Below are positions 37,579 to 45,365 of a stretch of DNA of 64,000 nt, piece by piece (the stretch's first letter is position 1; each line of letters begins with the position of its first letter). The notes beneath the pieces were generated by a model. It searched no databases. It was not told where the DNA came from and worked only from the letters and a program-made list of their open reading frames with translations. The position numbers and the translations under genes were made by a program. This DNA comes from Halobacillus litoralis (lineage in GTDB: Bacteria > Bacillota > Bacilli > Bacillales > Halobacillaceae). The stretch is from positions 124,001 through 188,000 of the forward strand of contig NZ_WMEW01000001.1 in assembly GCF_009856355.1 (NCBI RefSeq). Direction: 5' to 3'.

Positions 37579-39028
37579 GATTCACTTCCTCTTTCATCCT
37601 TCTTTTTGTATATCGATTCCATACCTTTCCGCCCACCTTGATCAGCTTGGAGCGAAGGTCAGCATCCATCACAGGCAGTGCCATGACAAGAAGAAGATGA
37701 ATGGCTGCGTTGAAAAATGACGGGAAAGCCAGCTGTTCCAAAACAACCAGCGTGACGATGAAGTAGGAAAGATACGGAAAGATAGACTTTTTCAATAAGA
37801 CCATGCGAACCGGTGAACAAATCCAGAATCCCATTAAAGCCGCAACCTCGATACTCACGCCGGCCCATGCGGCTCCTGTCACACCAAAGGAAAGGCTTAA
37901 ACCGGTATATAAACCGGCCCCGATAATAACGGCCGTCAATTGTACAACCGTCCTCGATGTCTGCTTTTCCATCGTTGTTAATCCATCGGCAACCGCTATA
38001 TTCACCGCCTGTACCGTGAGCATCAGCGACATGATCTTCAGCGGAGTGGCGGCTCCGGCCCATTCCGGACCAAAAAGAAGCTCGATGATGAACGGGGATA
38101 GATAAAAAAAGGGAATGGTCATCATCATCCCGGCAAGACTCATAATCTTAACCTGAGTGACATGCAGATGCAGGTGTTCCCCCAGGTTATTCCTTTGATA
38201 CGCTTTGAATAACACCGGATAATAAGCCCCCGCTACAATGAACGGGACCTGCTGCAGAGCCTGTGGAATCCGGTAGGCGACAGCGAACAAACCGACGGCA
38301 GCGAGCGGAATCGTCTTTTCCAAAAGGATCGGCCCCAGGTGGGGAAGCATAACGAACAACAATCCTCCCAGGGTAAAGGCCCCTAAGTTCTTCATCAATC
38401 CTTTGTGGAAAGGCAGCGTAAAACGAATCGTTACATGCTTGATAACGAGAAGGACGCTCAGCAGTCCAGCCGATAAATAAGAGGCGCCGTAAAGCGCCGT
38501 CATCCAGAGAGGCGGCAGTTCCAAAAAGATTCCCACAGTCATGGAGGTCACCAGACAAAAGGCAGAAGTCATCCGGATCACACCACTCATATGCATTTTC
38601 TCTCTCATTTGAAAGAACGTCGTTCCGATGCTCTGCATAGCTAAACCGCTCACCATAGGGAGAATCAAAACGACCGCAGTAACCAGCAGCTCCGTATGAT
38701 CCCTGTTCATGAAATAAATCAACGTAAGACCAAGGACAAACGTAAGGAACAACAGAAGGATCCGCAGCTTGATAAAAGAGGTCACCAGAACATTCTGATC
38801 CACTTTTTCTTTTGCTCCTTCACGAAGGACCACACCGCTTAAACCAGCATCTGTGAAGTATCCCATGATCATGGCGAAAGCAAGAGTCACACTAAACAAT
38901 CCATAGTGATAGGCTTGAAGATAGGAAGCAAGGACGACAAGGGCGCCGGCATTCAGCAGGCTCGATAGAATGGTACTGTAAAAGAGGTGTGCAATGTTGG
39001 CCATAATGGAATTTTTCTTTTTGTTCAC
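37568..39028 (-). CDS. Polysaccharide flippase (Wzx/MOP family)
   Basis: 486 residues with about twelve to fourteen membrane segments, matching the MOP/PST export family; SLLNAGALVVLASYLQ and GVVLREG at the N-terminus are typical. It flips lipid-linked repeat units. Start is GTG 39028, 6 bases after GAGGAGGAAGG. Coupled to the polymerase downstream. Confidence 0.9.
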   Translation of the reverse strand: MNKKKNSIMANIAHLFYSTILSSLLNAGALVVLASYLQAYHYGLFSVTLAFAMIMGYFTDAGLSGVVLREGAKEKVDQNVLVTSFIKLRILLLFLTFVLGLTLIYFMNRDHTELLVTAVVLILPMVSGLAMQSIGTTFFQMREKMHMSGVIRMTSAFCLVTSMTVGIFLELPPLWMTALYGASYLSAGLLSVLLVIKHVTIRFTLPFHKGLMKNLGAFTLGGLLFVMLPHLGPILLEKTIPLAAVGLFAVAYRIPQALQQVPFIVAGAYYPVLFKAYQRNNLGEHLHLHVTQVKIMSLAGMMMTIPFFYLSPFIIELLFGPEWAGAATPLKIMSLMLTVQAVNIAVADGLTTMEKQTSRTVVQLTAVIIGAGLYTGLSLSFGVTGAAWAGVSIEVAALMGFWICSPVRMVLLKKSIFPYLSYFIVTLVVLEQLAFPSFFNAAIHLLLVMALPVMDADLRSKLIKVGGKVWNRYTKRRMKEEVNHGS

Positions 39029-39048
39029 GGCCCTTCCTCCTCTCTTAT

Positions 39049-39696
39049 CTATCCGCCTGTCTGTAAAATCACACCAAACACCTGATTCCCTGCTTTCTCT
39101 ATTTCCTTCCTCGTTAACAGGAGGTCAGCTGTTTTCGTTTTTCCGGTCTTCGCCGTAATAATCACACCATCACACTCGTGAACGACCAGCTGGGCATCCG
39201 CGGAGGACCTGTACGATGGGGCATGGTAAATCACTAAATCGAAATGCTTCCGGCATTCAGCTGCTGTCCTTTTCACCTCTTCAAGGAGCAGCACATCCTG
39301 CAGACCATATCTGCCGTTCCCTGCCATCAGAGTGTAAAGGCCGGGTTGGAAAGTATCCTGTATCAACCCGCCTGCTTTTTTACCACCGTAGACCGCCTCG
39401 GCCCATCCGGAGCGGTTGCTTTCCCCAAACCATCGGTGAATACTCGGTTTCCCCGTATCCATATCGACAAGGAGAACCTTTTTCCCCTGCTCAGCCATCG
39501 CCATGGACAATTTGACGGCAAGCAGTGATTTTTTCACTTTATCATCAGCTGAAGTCACCATGATGTTGACGGTGTCTTTCCCCATGAAGTGTTGAACACG
39601 CAGCTGGATCATCCGAATTTGTTCGGTACTGACATAGCGCTCATCCAACACAGCCTTAGAGAGGTTCTTCGCGTTTTTATCACCTGCTTTAAACAC
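39049..39696 (-). CDS. BY-kinase (CpsD/YwqD-like) homologue with degenerate ATP-binding motifs
   Basis: 215 residues, the length of YwqD-type kinases. TEQIRMIQLRVQHF is the usual N-terminal oligomer helix region and LLVDMDTGKPSIHRWF the Walker A' motif with both Asp. Walker A, normally PGEGKST, reads DKVKKSL (residues 52-58), missing both glycines; Walker B, normally hhhDTPP, reads VIYHAPS with His158 instead of Asp. There is no C-terminal tyrosine cluster (ends GVILQTGG). It therefore looks like a pseudokinase. GTG 39696 starts 6 bases after AGAGGTG and overlaps the chain-length gene by 8 bases. Confidence 0.88.
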   Translation of the reverse strand: MFKAGDKNAKNLSKAVLDERYVSTEQIRMIQLRVQHFMGKDTVNIMVTSADDKVKKSLLAVKLSMAMAEQGKKVLLVDMDTGKPSIHRWFGESNRSGWAEAVYGGKKAGGLIQDTFQPGLYTLMAGNGRYGLQDVLLLEEVKRTAAECRKHFDLVIYHAPSYRSSADAQLVVHECDGVIITAKTGKTKTADLLLTRKEIEKAGNQVFGVILQTGG

Positions 39697-40444
39697 TCAT
39701 TTCACCTCTTTTCTCTTTCTCTTCGTCCACGACTCTCAGCGGCTCTTTCCCTCTATGTTTCTTATGGATTTTTCTTCCCGGCAGCTTTTTCCTGAGATTC
39801 ACCTCACCGAGACTCCTGACTCCTATCTCCTTCTCTATTTGAGCAGCCGATTGGACCGATCCATCCAGATGGTCTTTCACGACTGCTCCTCCAATACCCG
39901 CCAGCAAACCAACGACAAGTCCGATCGCTAAATTAACGAACCGGCTGCCGACCTCTTCCCCGCGGTTTTCACCGGAAGACTCATTGAGGACGAGGATATC
40001 TTTCACTTCAAACAAATCATTCATCTTCTGAACGGTGGTCAAGGCCGTATAGTTTGCTATTTTACTAACCTCTTCCGGATCCTCGCCTCTCACAAGAATA
40101 CTGACAACCTGAGAGTCCTGGGAATTCTTCACAACAATCTGTTCTTTCAATTCATCATACGGAATATTGAATTCCCGGCTGACGGCATTCAGAACATTCG
40201 GACTTTGGACGATGTCGATCGTCGAAGCAAGAAGCATGCTCAAATCCTTGGATTCTCCGTATTCCGAGTCTTCCTTATTCAATTTCCCTACAACAAGGTT
40301 TTCCACCGATTCGTACGTGGGCTTCATAACGAAAAATGTAACCGCACAGGCTAAAAGAAACAAGCAGCTGCTCACCAGAATAACCGTCACGATCCGGCGC
40401 TTAAGAACAGCAAGGAAACGTTTAATATCCATGTTTTCTTCCAT
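39689..40444 (-). CDS. Chain-length / BY-kinase modulator protein (Wzz, YwqC/CapA-like)
   Basis: 251 residues, with membrane segments near 13-35 and 160-180 flanking an external alpha/beta domain, as in Wzz and Gram-positive kinase modulators. Residues MDIKRFLAVLKRRI at the start are characteristic. The C-terminus continues about 60 residues past the second helix and is very basic (KKLPGRKIHKKHRGKEPLR), longer than usual for modulators of this type. Start ATG 40444 has GGTGGAGG ahead; the GTG at 40456 lies in that site. First gene of the operon. Confidence 0.88.
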   Translation of the reverse strand: MEENMDIKRFLAVLKRRIVTVILVSSCLFLLACAVTFFVMKPTYESVENLVVGKLNKEDSEYGESKDLSMLLASTIDIVQSPNVLNAVSREFNIPYDELKEQIVVKNSQDSQVVSILVRGEDPEEVSKIANYTALTTVQKMNDLFEVKDILVLNESSGENRGEEVGSRFVNLAIGLVVGLLAGIGGAVVKDHLDGSVQSAAQIEKEIGVRSLGEVNLRKKLPGRKIHKKHRGKEPLRVVDEEKEKRGEMSV

Positions 40445-40585
40445 AATGACCTCCACCAGAAAAAGATATGTCGTTTTAGTCCCTATCCTTTATACCTTTG
40501 GTTTCTCCTCCTTCACTATCGTGATCTCAGAAACAGCGCGTCCCCGCCTGCCTTTTCCCTACTTTCATTCGATAACGAACTTTTT

Positions 40586-40601
40586 GTTCTCTATTAAGAA
40601 T
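40586..40601. promoter_or_regulatory. SinR-like box at the Wzx/Wzy operon promoter
   Basis: GTTCTCTATTAAGAAT contains a perfect GTTCTYT heptamer and an inverted partner. It begins about 11 bases downstream of the TATAAT at 40612-40617, where a repressor would block the start site. Confidence 0.6.
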
Positions 40602-40611
40602 ACTTGGCTTG

Positions 40612-40617
40612 ATTATA
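40612..40617 (-). promoter_or_regulatory. Putative -10 of the Wzx/Wzy operon
   Basis: TATAAT on minus, with a poor -35 (TTTATA at 17 bases). Leader of about 160 bases to the first gene. Confidence 0.45.
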
Positions 40618-40721
40618 ATTCATTCTTTATAATTTATAAATCGGCAAATTCTTTTAAAAATTCCTAATTAAACGGATATACCTGCTCTTTACTGTTTATA
40701 TCTTCCATTATCTCTGTTTTT

Positions 40722-40737
40722 GTTCTTTAATGAGAAC
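40722..40737. promoter_or_regulatory. SinR-like box upstream of the Wzx/Wzy operon
   Basis: GTTCTTTAATGAGAAC: GTTCT-N6-AGAAC with GTTCTTT matching the SinR heptamer on one strand and GTTCTCA on the other. Confidence 0.6.
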
Positions 40738-40803
40738 AAAAACAGAAAAACACCTGCTCATCCCATCAAGGGAGGACCAGGTGATCTCTTACCGTATGTT
40801 TTA

Positions 40804-41757
40804 TTACTCATAGATGTTTTCCGTGCCATCATCCAGGAAATAGGTGGCATCTAAATTCGTCCTGATTGTATTCCCGCTCGATTGATCGGTCAGGGTTAAC
40901 GGCTGATTGCTGGAAAGCAGTTGAACATCCCAGATCATGCCTTGAAAATAGTTGTTCGTTCCCGACACGATCATGATCGACTCCGTTTTCTCAGTCGGCT
41001 GGATCTGCATATTGGTGAACTGGTTGCCGGATACCTCATTAGGAACGGTTACAGCTCCTTCCATAACGATACATTCCACACAATCTTCCAGCGTCATATC
41101 CGTAAACCGGTTTCCGTTTACAAAGTTAGGTTCTCCATCAGAAGGCGCTGCTGTTAAGTGAATGCCCCGGTTGAATCCCACAATGGTGATTGAATCAAAA
41201 TCCACAAAACTCACATACTCATTCGTTTGATCCGCGGCGATTTGAATTCCTGTCCCAAGATTTTCACCGCTTGTATTGATAAGAGTCATCCCTTGCACCT
41301 GCGTAGTCTCCCATGACCAGAACTGCTCTTCTCCATCCAGCCTAATGACGTTGGAACGGAAGGAAGGATCCGAAATTTCTATGACTCCATTGATCATCGA
41401 AGCATTCTTCTCCAACGTAAAAACCGTAAAATCCCCCACAACTTCAACGACGGTATTCCGACCAAACTCTATCTCGACTCCCTGCTTCACAACCACCTCA
41501 TCCGCTACTCTGTAACGCTCTGCACCTGTCACTTTCACAGTACCGATGTTATGCTCAGCACTGTAATCGACAGCTTTTTGAATCGCCCCAGCATCATCGT
41601 TTTCATCTCCGGCGACAGCTCCAAAATCTGCTGCATTTACGAACCCTTCTCTTTCATGATCCGCAGAGCCGGAGAATATGTACATCATCGCCAAATAAAC
41701 GACAACCGTCGTAATAAATGAAAGACCGACAACCATAAGAACCGTTTTCTTATTCAA
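40804..41757 (-). CDS. Membrane-anchored right-handed beta-helix protein (pectate lyase-like)
   Basis: 317 residues. One N-terminal membrane helix (about 7-27) then an external domain opening with VNAADFGAVAGDENDDAGAIQKAVDYS, the signature start of Pectate_lyase_3 / GH28-like beta-helices, followed by repeated short strands with N and G turns. It lies upstream of the exopolysaccharide operon on the same strand and may cut or modify that polymer; catalytic residues cannot be assigned. TTG 41757 is preferred, with AGGAGGAG 5 bases ahead; ATG 41790 lacks a ribosome site. Confidence 0.8.
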   Translation of the reverse strand: MNKKTVLMVVGLSFITTVVVYLAMMYIFSGSADHEREGFVNAADFGAVAGDENDDAGAIQKAVDYSAEHNIGTVKVTGAERYRVADEVVVKQGVEIEFGRNTVVEVVGDFTVFTLEKNASMINGVIEISDPSFRSNVIRLDGEEQFWSWETTQVQGMTLINTSGENLGTGIQIAADQTNEYVSFVDFDSITIVGFNRGIHLTAAPSDGEPNFVNGNRFTDMTLEDCVECIVMEGAVTVPNEVSGNQFTNMQIQPTEKTESIMIVSGTNNYFQGMIWDVQLLSSNQPLTLTDQSSGNTIRTNLDATYFLDDGTENIYE

Positions 41758-41912
41758 ATGACTCCTCCTCCAGGCAGAACTGATATCCATTATTCGATAA
41801 TTCTCGCTTCAGGAATAAAATTCCTTCCAAAGAAACGCAACCTTTTTATAAATGAGCATTCTTTCGTTTATAATGAAACAATCCCGACTACGTTTTGAAA
41901 GGAATCCTTGAT

Positions 41913-43640
41913 ATGCAGCCAAAATGGAAACAACTCATCACCCTCATCCGCACCACCCAGCCACCCAGGCTGTTATTCAGCATCGGAATAGGGCTCAGTC
42001 TCCTGACTACGATTGCCAGCCTTGCCATCCCCCTGCTTGCCAGCCGGCTGATCGACAACTTTGATGTCAGTGAGCTGAGTACAGCCGTCATCATCGGCAT
42101 CATTGCTGCCTTCTTTATCCAGGCTGTGGCCGGCGGCGTCTCGGTTTATGTACTGGCTAAAGTGGGGCAGCACATCATTGCTTCGCTTCGGGAGCGATTG
42201 TGGAAAAAACTGCTGGTGCTCCCCGTCAGTTATTATGATGAACATGAAACCGGGGATGCGGTCAGCCGGATGACCAACGATACGGGTGTCATAAAAAATT
42301 TGATTACCGAGCATTTCACCGGCTTTATTACAGGTGTGATTTCCGTCGTTGGCGCTGTCATTATTTTGTTTTACCTGGACTGGCCTCTGACCCTTGTCAT
42401 GTTTTCCATTATTCCGTTATCCCTGCTGTTTCTGATCCCTGTCGGACGGAAAATGGCCGAAATATCACGGAACCTGCAGGCAGAGACCGCCGGGTTTTCC
42501 GCCCACCTCACGCGGGTGATTTCTGAAATCAGGCTTGTGAAAGCATCGAACGCAGAGACGATGGAATGGGACAATGGACGGAGGGATATCCGGAAGCTGT
42601 ACCGCCTCGGCGTACGTGAAGGGGTCATTCAGGCTTTGATGTCTCCTCTCGTGTCCTCCTTGATTATCGTCGTTCTCGTTTTAATCATCGGATTCGGAGG
42701 CATTCGGGTGAGTTCCGGAGCCATGACAGCCGGCGAACTGGCAGCCTTTTTCATCTACCTGTTCCAGATCATCATGCCGATTACCCAGATGGTCGTATTT
42801 GTGACCCAGTTTCAAAAAACGATCGGGGCGACAGAAAAAGTACTGACCATTCTTCATATGGATGAGGAGGAGCTTGAACAAGGGAAAGCAGCCGTTCCTG
42901 ACCACCAGGCTTTGTCGATCCAACATATTTCCTTTCACTATCAGCCGGATGAACCGATCTTGAAGGACGTGTCCTTCACTGCTGAAAAAGGACAGGTGAC
43001 AGCGGTCGTCGGCCCAAGTGGAAGCGGGAAAACAACGATGTTCTCGTTAATTGAGCAATTTTACAAGCCTGTGTCCGGTCAGATCTCATATGGAAACGAA
43101 TCGATCAGCCGCTATGCTTTGAAATCGTGGCGGAAAAAACTCGGCTATGTCTCCCAGGACAGCCCGATCTACGCAGGCACCATCATGGAGAACCTTACTT
43201 ACGGCCTTGAGGGCGAAGTGCCGAGAGACAGAGTTATTCAGGCCGCTGAAATGGCGTATGCCCACCCGTTTATCAATGAACTGGCTCATGGATATGAAAC
43301 GGAAGTCGGAGAACGGGGGATCAAATTGTCCGGAGGGCAGCGGCAGCGGATTGCTATCGCCCGCGCCCTGCTCAGGGATCCGGAGATTCTGATGCTTGAT
43401 GAAGCCACCTCCAGCCTGGATAGTCAGTCAGAAGTTGTCGTTCAGCACGCATTGAAGAATTTGATGAAGGGCCGGACAACGCTTGTCATTGCGCACCGGT
43501 TATCGACTATTGTTGATGCCGACCGTATTGTCTTTCTGGAAAAAGGCGAAGTCACAGGTGTCGGCAGTCACGAGGAGCTTTTCGCCACACACGCTCTTTA
43601 TCAGGATTTCGCCCGCCAGCAGCTGCGGATTGAAGGATAG
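41913..43640 (+). CDS. ABC transporter, fused permease and ATPase (BmrA-like)
   Basis: Half-transporter exporter, 575 residues. Six membrane segments (about 20-300), then the ATPase with GPSGSGKTT (Walker A), LSGGQRQRIAIARALL (signature) and ILMLDEATSSLD (Walker B), H-loop AHRLS. Homodimer by family; substrates are often drugs or lipids. Start ATG 41913, 9 bases after AAAGGA; the in-frame TTG at 41895 is less likely. Divergent from the beta-helix gene. Confidence 0.92.
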   Translation: MQPKWKQLITLIRTTQPPRLLFSIGIGLSLLTTIASLAIPLLASRLIDNFDVSELSTAVIIGIIAAFFIQAVAGGVSVYVLAKVGQHIIASLRERLWKKLLVLPVSYYDEHETGDAVSRMTNDTGVIKNLITEHFTGFITGVISVVGAVIILFYLDWPLTLVMFSIIPLSLLFLIPVGRKMAEISRNLQAETAGFSAHLTRVISEIRLVKASNAETMEWDNGRRDIRKLYRLGVREGVIQALMSPLVSSLIIVVLVLIIGFGGIRVSSGAMTAGELAAFFIYLFQIIMPITQMVVFVTQFQKTIGATEKVLTILHMDEEELEQGKAAVPDHQALSIQHISFHYQPDEPILKDVSFTAEKGQVTAVVGPSGSGKTTMFSLIEQFYKPVSGQISYGNESISRYALKSWRKKLGYVSQDSPIYAGTIMENLTYGLEGEVPRDRVIQAAEMAYAHPFINELAHGYETEVGERGIKLSGGQRQRIAIARALLRDPEILMLDEATSSLDSQSEVVVQHALKNLMKGRTTLVIAHRLSTIVDADRIVFLEKGEVTGVGSHEELFATHALYQDFARQQLRIEG

Positions 43641-43731
43641 TTCTCAGCAGTATTGTTTAGATATTGGTTTCAACTCTTCCTTCCCAAGTTTGCTGAGACC
43701 TTACCGGCGGCAGACACCATGAGTAAAGTTC

Positions 43732-43780
43732 AAAAAAACAGATGGTATGGATTAAAGTATTCCATACCATCTGCTTTTTT
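43732..43780. terminator. Bidirectional terminator
   Basis: CAGATGGTATGGA and TCCATACCATCTG pair perfectly (13 bases), with A7 before and T6 after. It serves the ABC transporter and the opposing LCP gene. Confidence 0.92.
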
Positions 43781-43871
43781 GAAATTCTCACTCTTTTCAG
43801 ATGAGACGCCGTTAATTCCACGATGGGCATTCGATGGTGACACCATCGGCCTCCTTGAAGGGATTCTTTTA

Positions 43872-44813
43872 TTAAGATTGATATTCTTGAATTTGTGAAC
43901 GGACTTTATTGACTTCATCATCGGAAACCAGCAGATAATAAATGCCGTCTATTCTTGTACCACTTCCGGTCATCTGATAGGTTGTCATGTTCTTGCGGGC
44001 ACTGCCGTAATTCAACATCAGGTCCTTCATAACCGTAAATTCCATATTGGTCGTGACATTCCCACCAAGCACATCAAGCATGTCCCCGATTTTATTCACG
44101 GATCCGAAGCTTGCTCCTTTTTCAATCACACCTTGGATGACATCGCGCTGACGTTCGTTACGTCCAGCATCCCCTTGAGGATCCTCATATCTCATGCGGA
44201 CGTACCCGAGGGTCTCTTCGCCATTCAGGTTCAGTTCCCCCTTTTTATAGTGGTAGCCGTTGCTCCCCTGCCAGTCAAGGGAGTTCTGGACAGTAATGCC
44301 GCCGACAGCATCCACCATTTCAGCAAGGCCTTCCATATTCATCCGAACATAATAATCCAGATCGATGTCGAGGAAATTCTCCACGGTCTGAATCGCCATA
44401 TCCGTCCCGCCAAAAGCGTAGGCGTGGTTGATTTTATCCTGTTCGCCATTATGACTGGACTCCCCCACCATCTCTGTTCGTGTATCTCTTGGAATACTGA
44501 CGATCTGACTCCGGTTGTTATCCGGATCAAGGGAGAGCACCATTAAAGCGTCGGACCGGCCGGAGTCATTGGACCGTTCATCCACTCCAAGCAGGAGAAT
44601 ATTCAAGGGCTCTTTATCCTGGACTTTCTTTTCCGTCAGTTCATGATCAATGGAAGCGACTTCCTCGTTCATTTTTTTGTCGACCGTCGCTTTGGCACCA
44701 TTATAGACCGTAAACAGATAAATCCCCCCGGCTGCGATGAGGATACTAACAAACAGCAGGGGAATCTTCCACCAACGGCCTCTCTTTTTCTTTTTTTCTT
44801 GTAAGCGGCTCAT
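43872..44813 (-). CDS. LytR-CpsA-Psr family glycopolymer ligase (TagU-like)
   Basis: 313 residues: short basic cytoplasmic tail (EKKKKRGRWWK), one membrane helix (about 18-38), external LCP domain with GVDERSNDSGRSDALMVLSL and SIPRDTRTE, the conserved Asp and Arg residues that bind polyprenyl pyrophosphate. The family attaches teichoic acid or capsule to peptidoglycan. Start ATG 44813 has GGAGG 7 bases ahead. Given its place between exopolysaccharide and polyglutamate loci, it may attach one of the window's polysaccharides; wall teichoic acid is equally possible. Confidence 0.92.
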   Translation of the reverse strand: MSRLQEKKKKRGRWWKIPLLFVSILIAAGGIYLFTVYNGAKATVDKKMNEEVASIDHELTEKKVQDKEPLNILLLGVDERSNDSGRSDALMVLSLDPDNNRSQIVSIPRDTRTEMVGESSHNGEQDKINHAYAFGGTDMAIQTVENFLDIDLDYYVRMNMEGLAEMVDAVGGITVQNSLDWQGSNGYHYKKGELNLNGEETLGYVRMRYEDPQGDAGRNERQRDVIQGVIEKGASFGSVNKIGDMLDVLGGNVTTNMEFTVMKDLMLNYGSARKNMTTYQMTGSGTRIDGIYYLLVSDDEVNKVRSQIQEYQS

Positions 44814-44940
44814 TCTCGTTCCTCCAATTTTTTCAAACAATCTAACAACCATTATATAAAAAATCTACCAATTATGACAATTGATTTTTGTATAAAACTT
44901 CCGCTTTCCACCGAAACTGACAGCTATAGGAGTTGATCTT

Positions 44941-45362
44941 ATGGTTAAAAAAATGACGGTGATTCTTCTTCCCCTTCTATATATGGCTGTCATATGGCTG
45001 CAGTCCAGCTACCCGATTGCAGTAGTGAAAGAGTGGATCCTGATATGGCTGTAACCTTAGGGGCATGTCTTGAAGCCATGCATTTGATAGAGTTCGCCCT
45101 GTTATATGGGTTGATCATCACAGCTTTGTGCGTTCATGGGAAATTGACCCAAGGGACAAGTGTCGCTGCCGGTATATTCAGCATGATGTACGGGGTCGTA
45201 GATGAGTGCCACCAATGGTTCACTCCCGGCCGGTCCTTTTCCTGGATCGACATCGCTAAAGACTGGACCGGTGTCCTTATCATGATGGCCGTGGTCCACG
45301 GGAAGCTGCAGTTGTCCTCGTTCCATAAAAAAAGACCGCGCAGGGAAGCGCGGTCTTCCTAA
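44941..45362 (+). pseudogene. VanZ-like membrane protein gene with an apparent frameshift
   Basis: ATG 44941 has AGGAG 8 bases ahead and opens MVKKMTVILLPLLYMAVIW, typical VanZ, but stops at 45054 after 37 codons. The rest of the VanZ protein, LGACLEAMHLIEFALLYGL through VVDECHQWFTPGRSFSWIDI, continues in another frame (open 44994-45362). The shift falls about 44990-45035, within codons around SSYPIA. Joined, the two parts would give the usual length near 135 residues. It could be a true pseudogene, a sequencing error, or a recoding event; nothing slippery was seen. The C-terminal codons run into a terminator. Confidence 0.75.
45332..45357. terminator. Bidirectional terminator
   Basis: AAGACCGCGC and GCGCGGTCTT pair perfectly around AGGGAA. 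It overlaps the last codons of the VanZ-like frame and ends the opposing NlpC/P60 gene. Confidence 0.88.
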
Positions 45363-45365
45363 CAT

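Larger units (their letters stand above)
40445..40803. other. Regulatory region of the Wzx/Wzy operon
   Basis: About 360 bases without a gene. It holds two SinR-like boxes (40586-40601, 40722-40737), a minus-strand TATAAT at 40612-40617 as the likely -10, and AT-rich flanks. A weak hairpin at 40757-40783 may end the beta-helix gene. Confidence 0.65.

Noticed and set aside
41895..41912. Six-residue N-terminal extension of the ABC transporter from TTG 41895
   Set aside because: The TTG sits just before the AAAGGA ribosome site that properly spaces ATG 41913.
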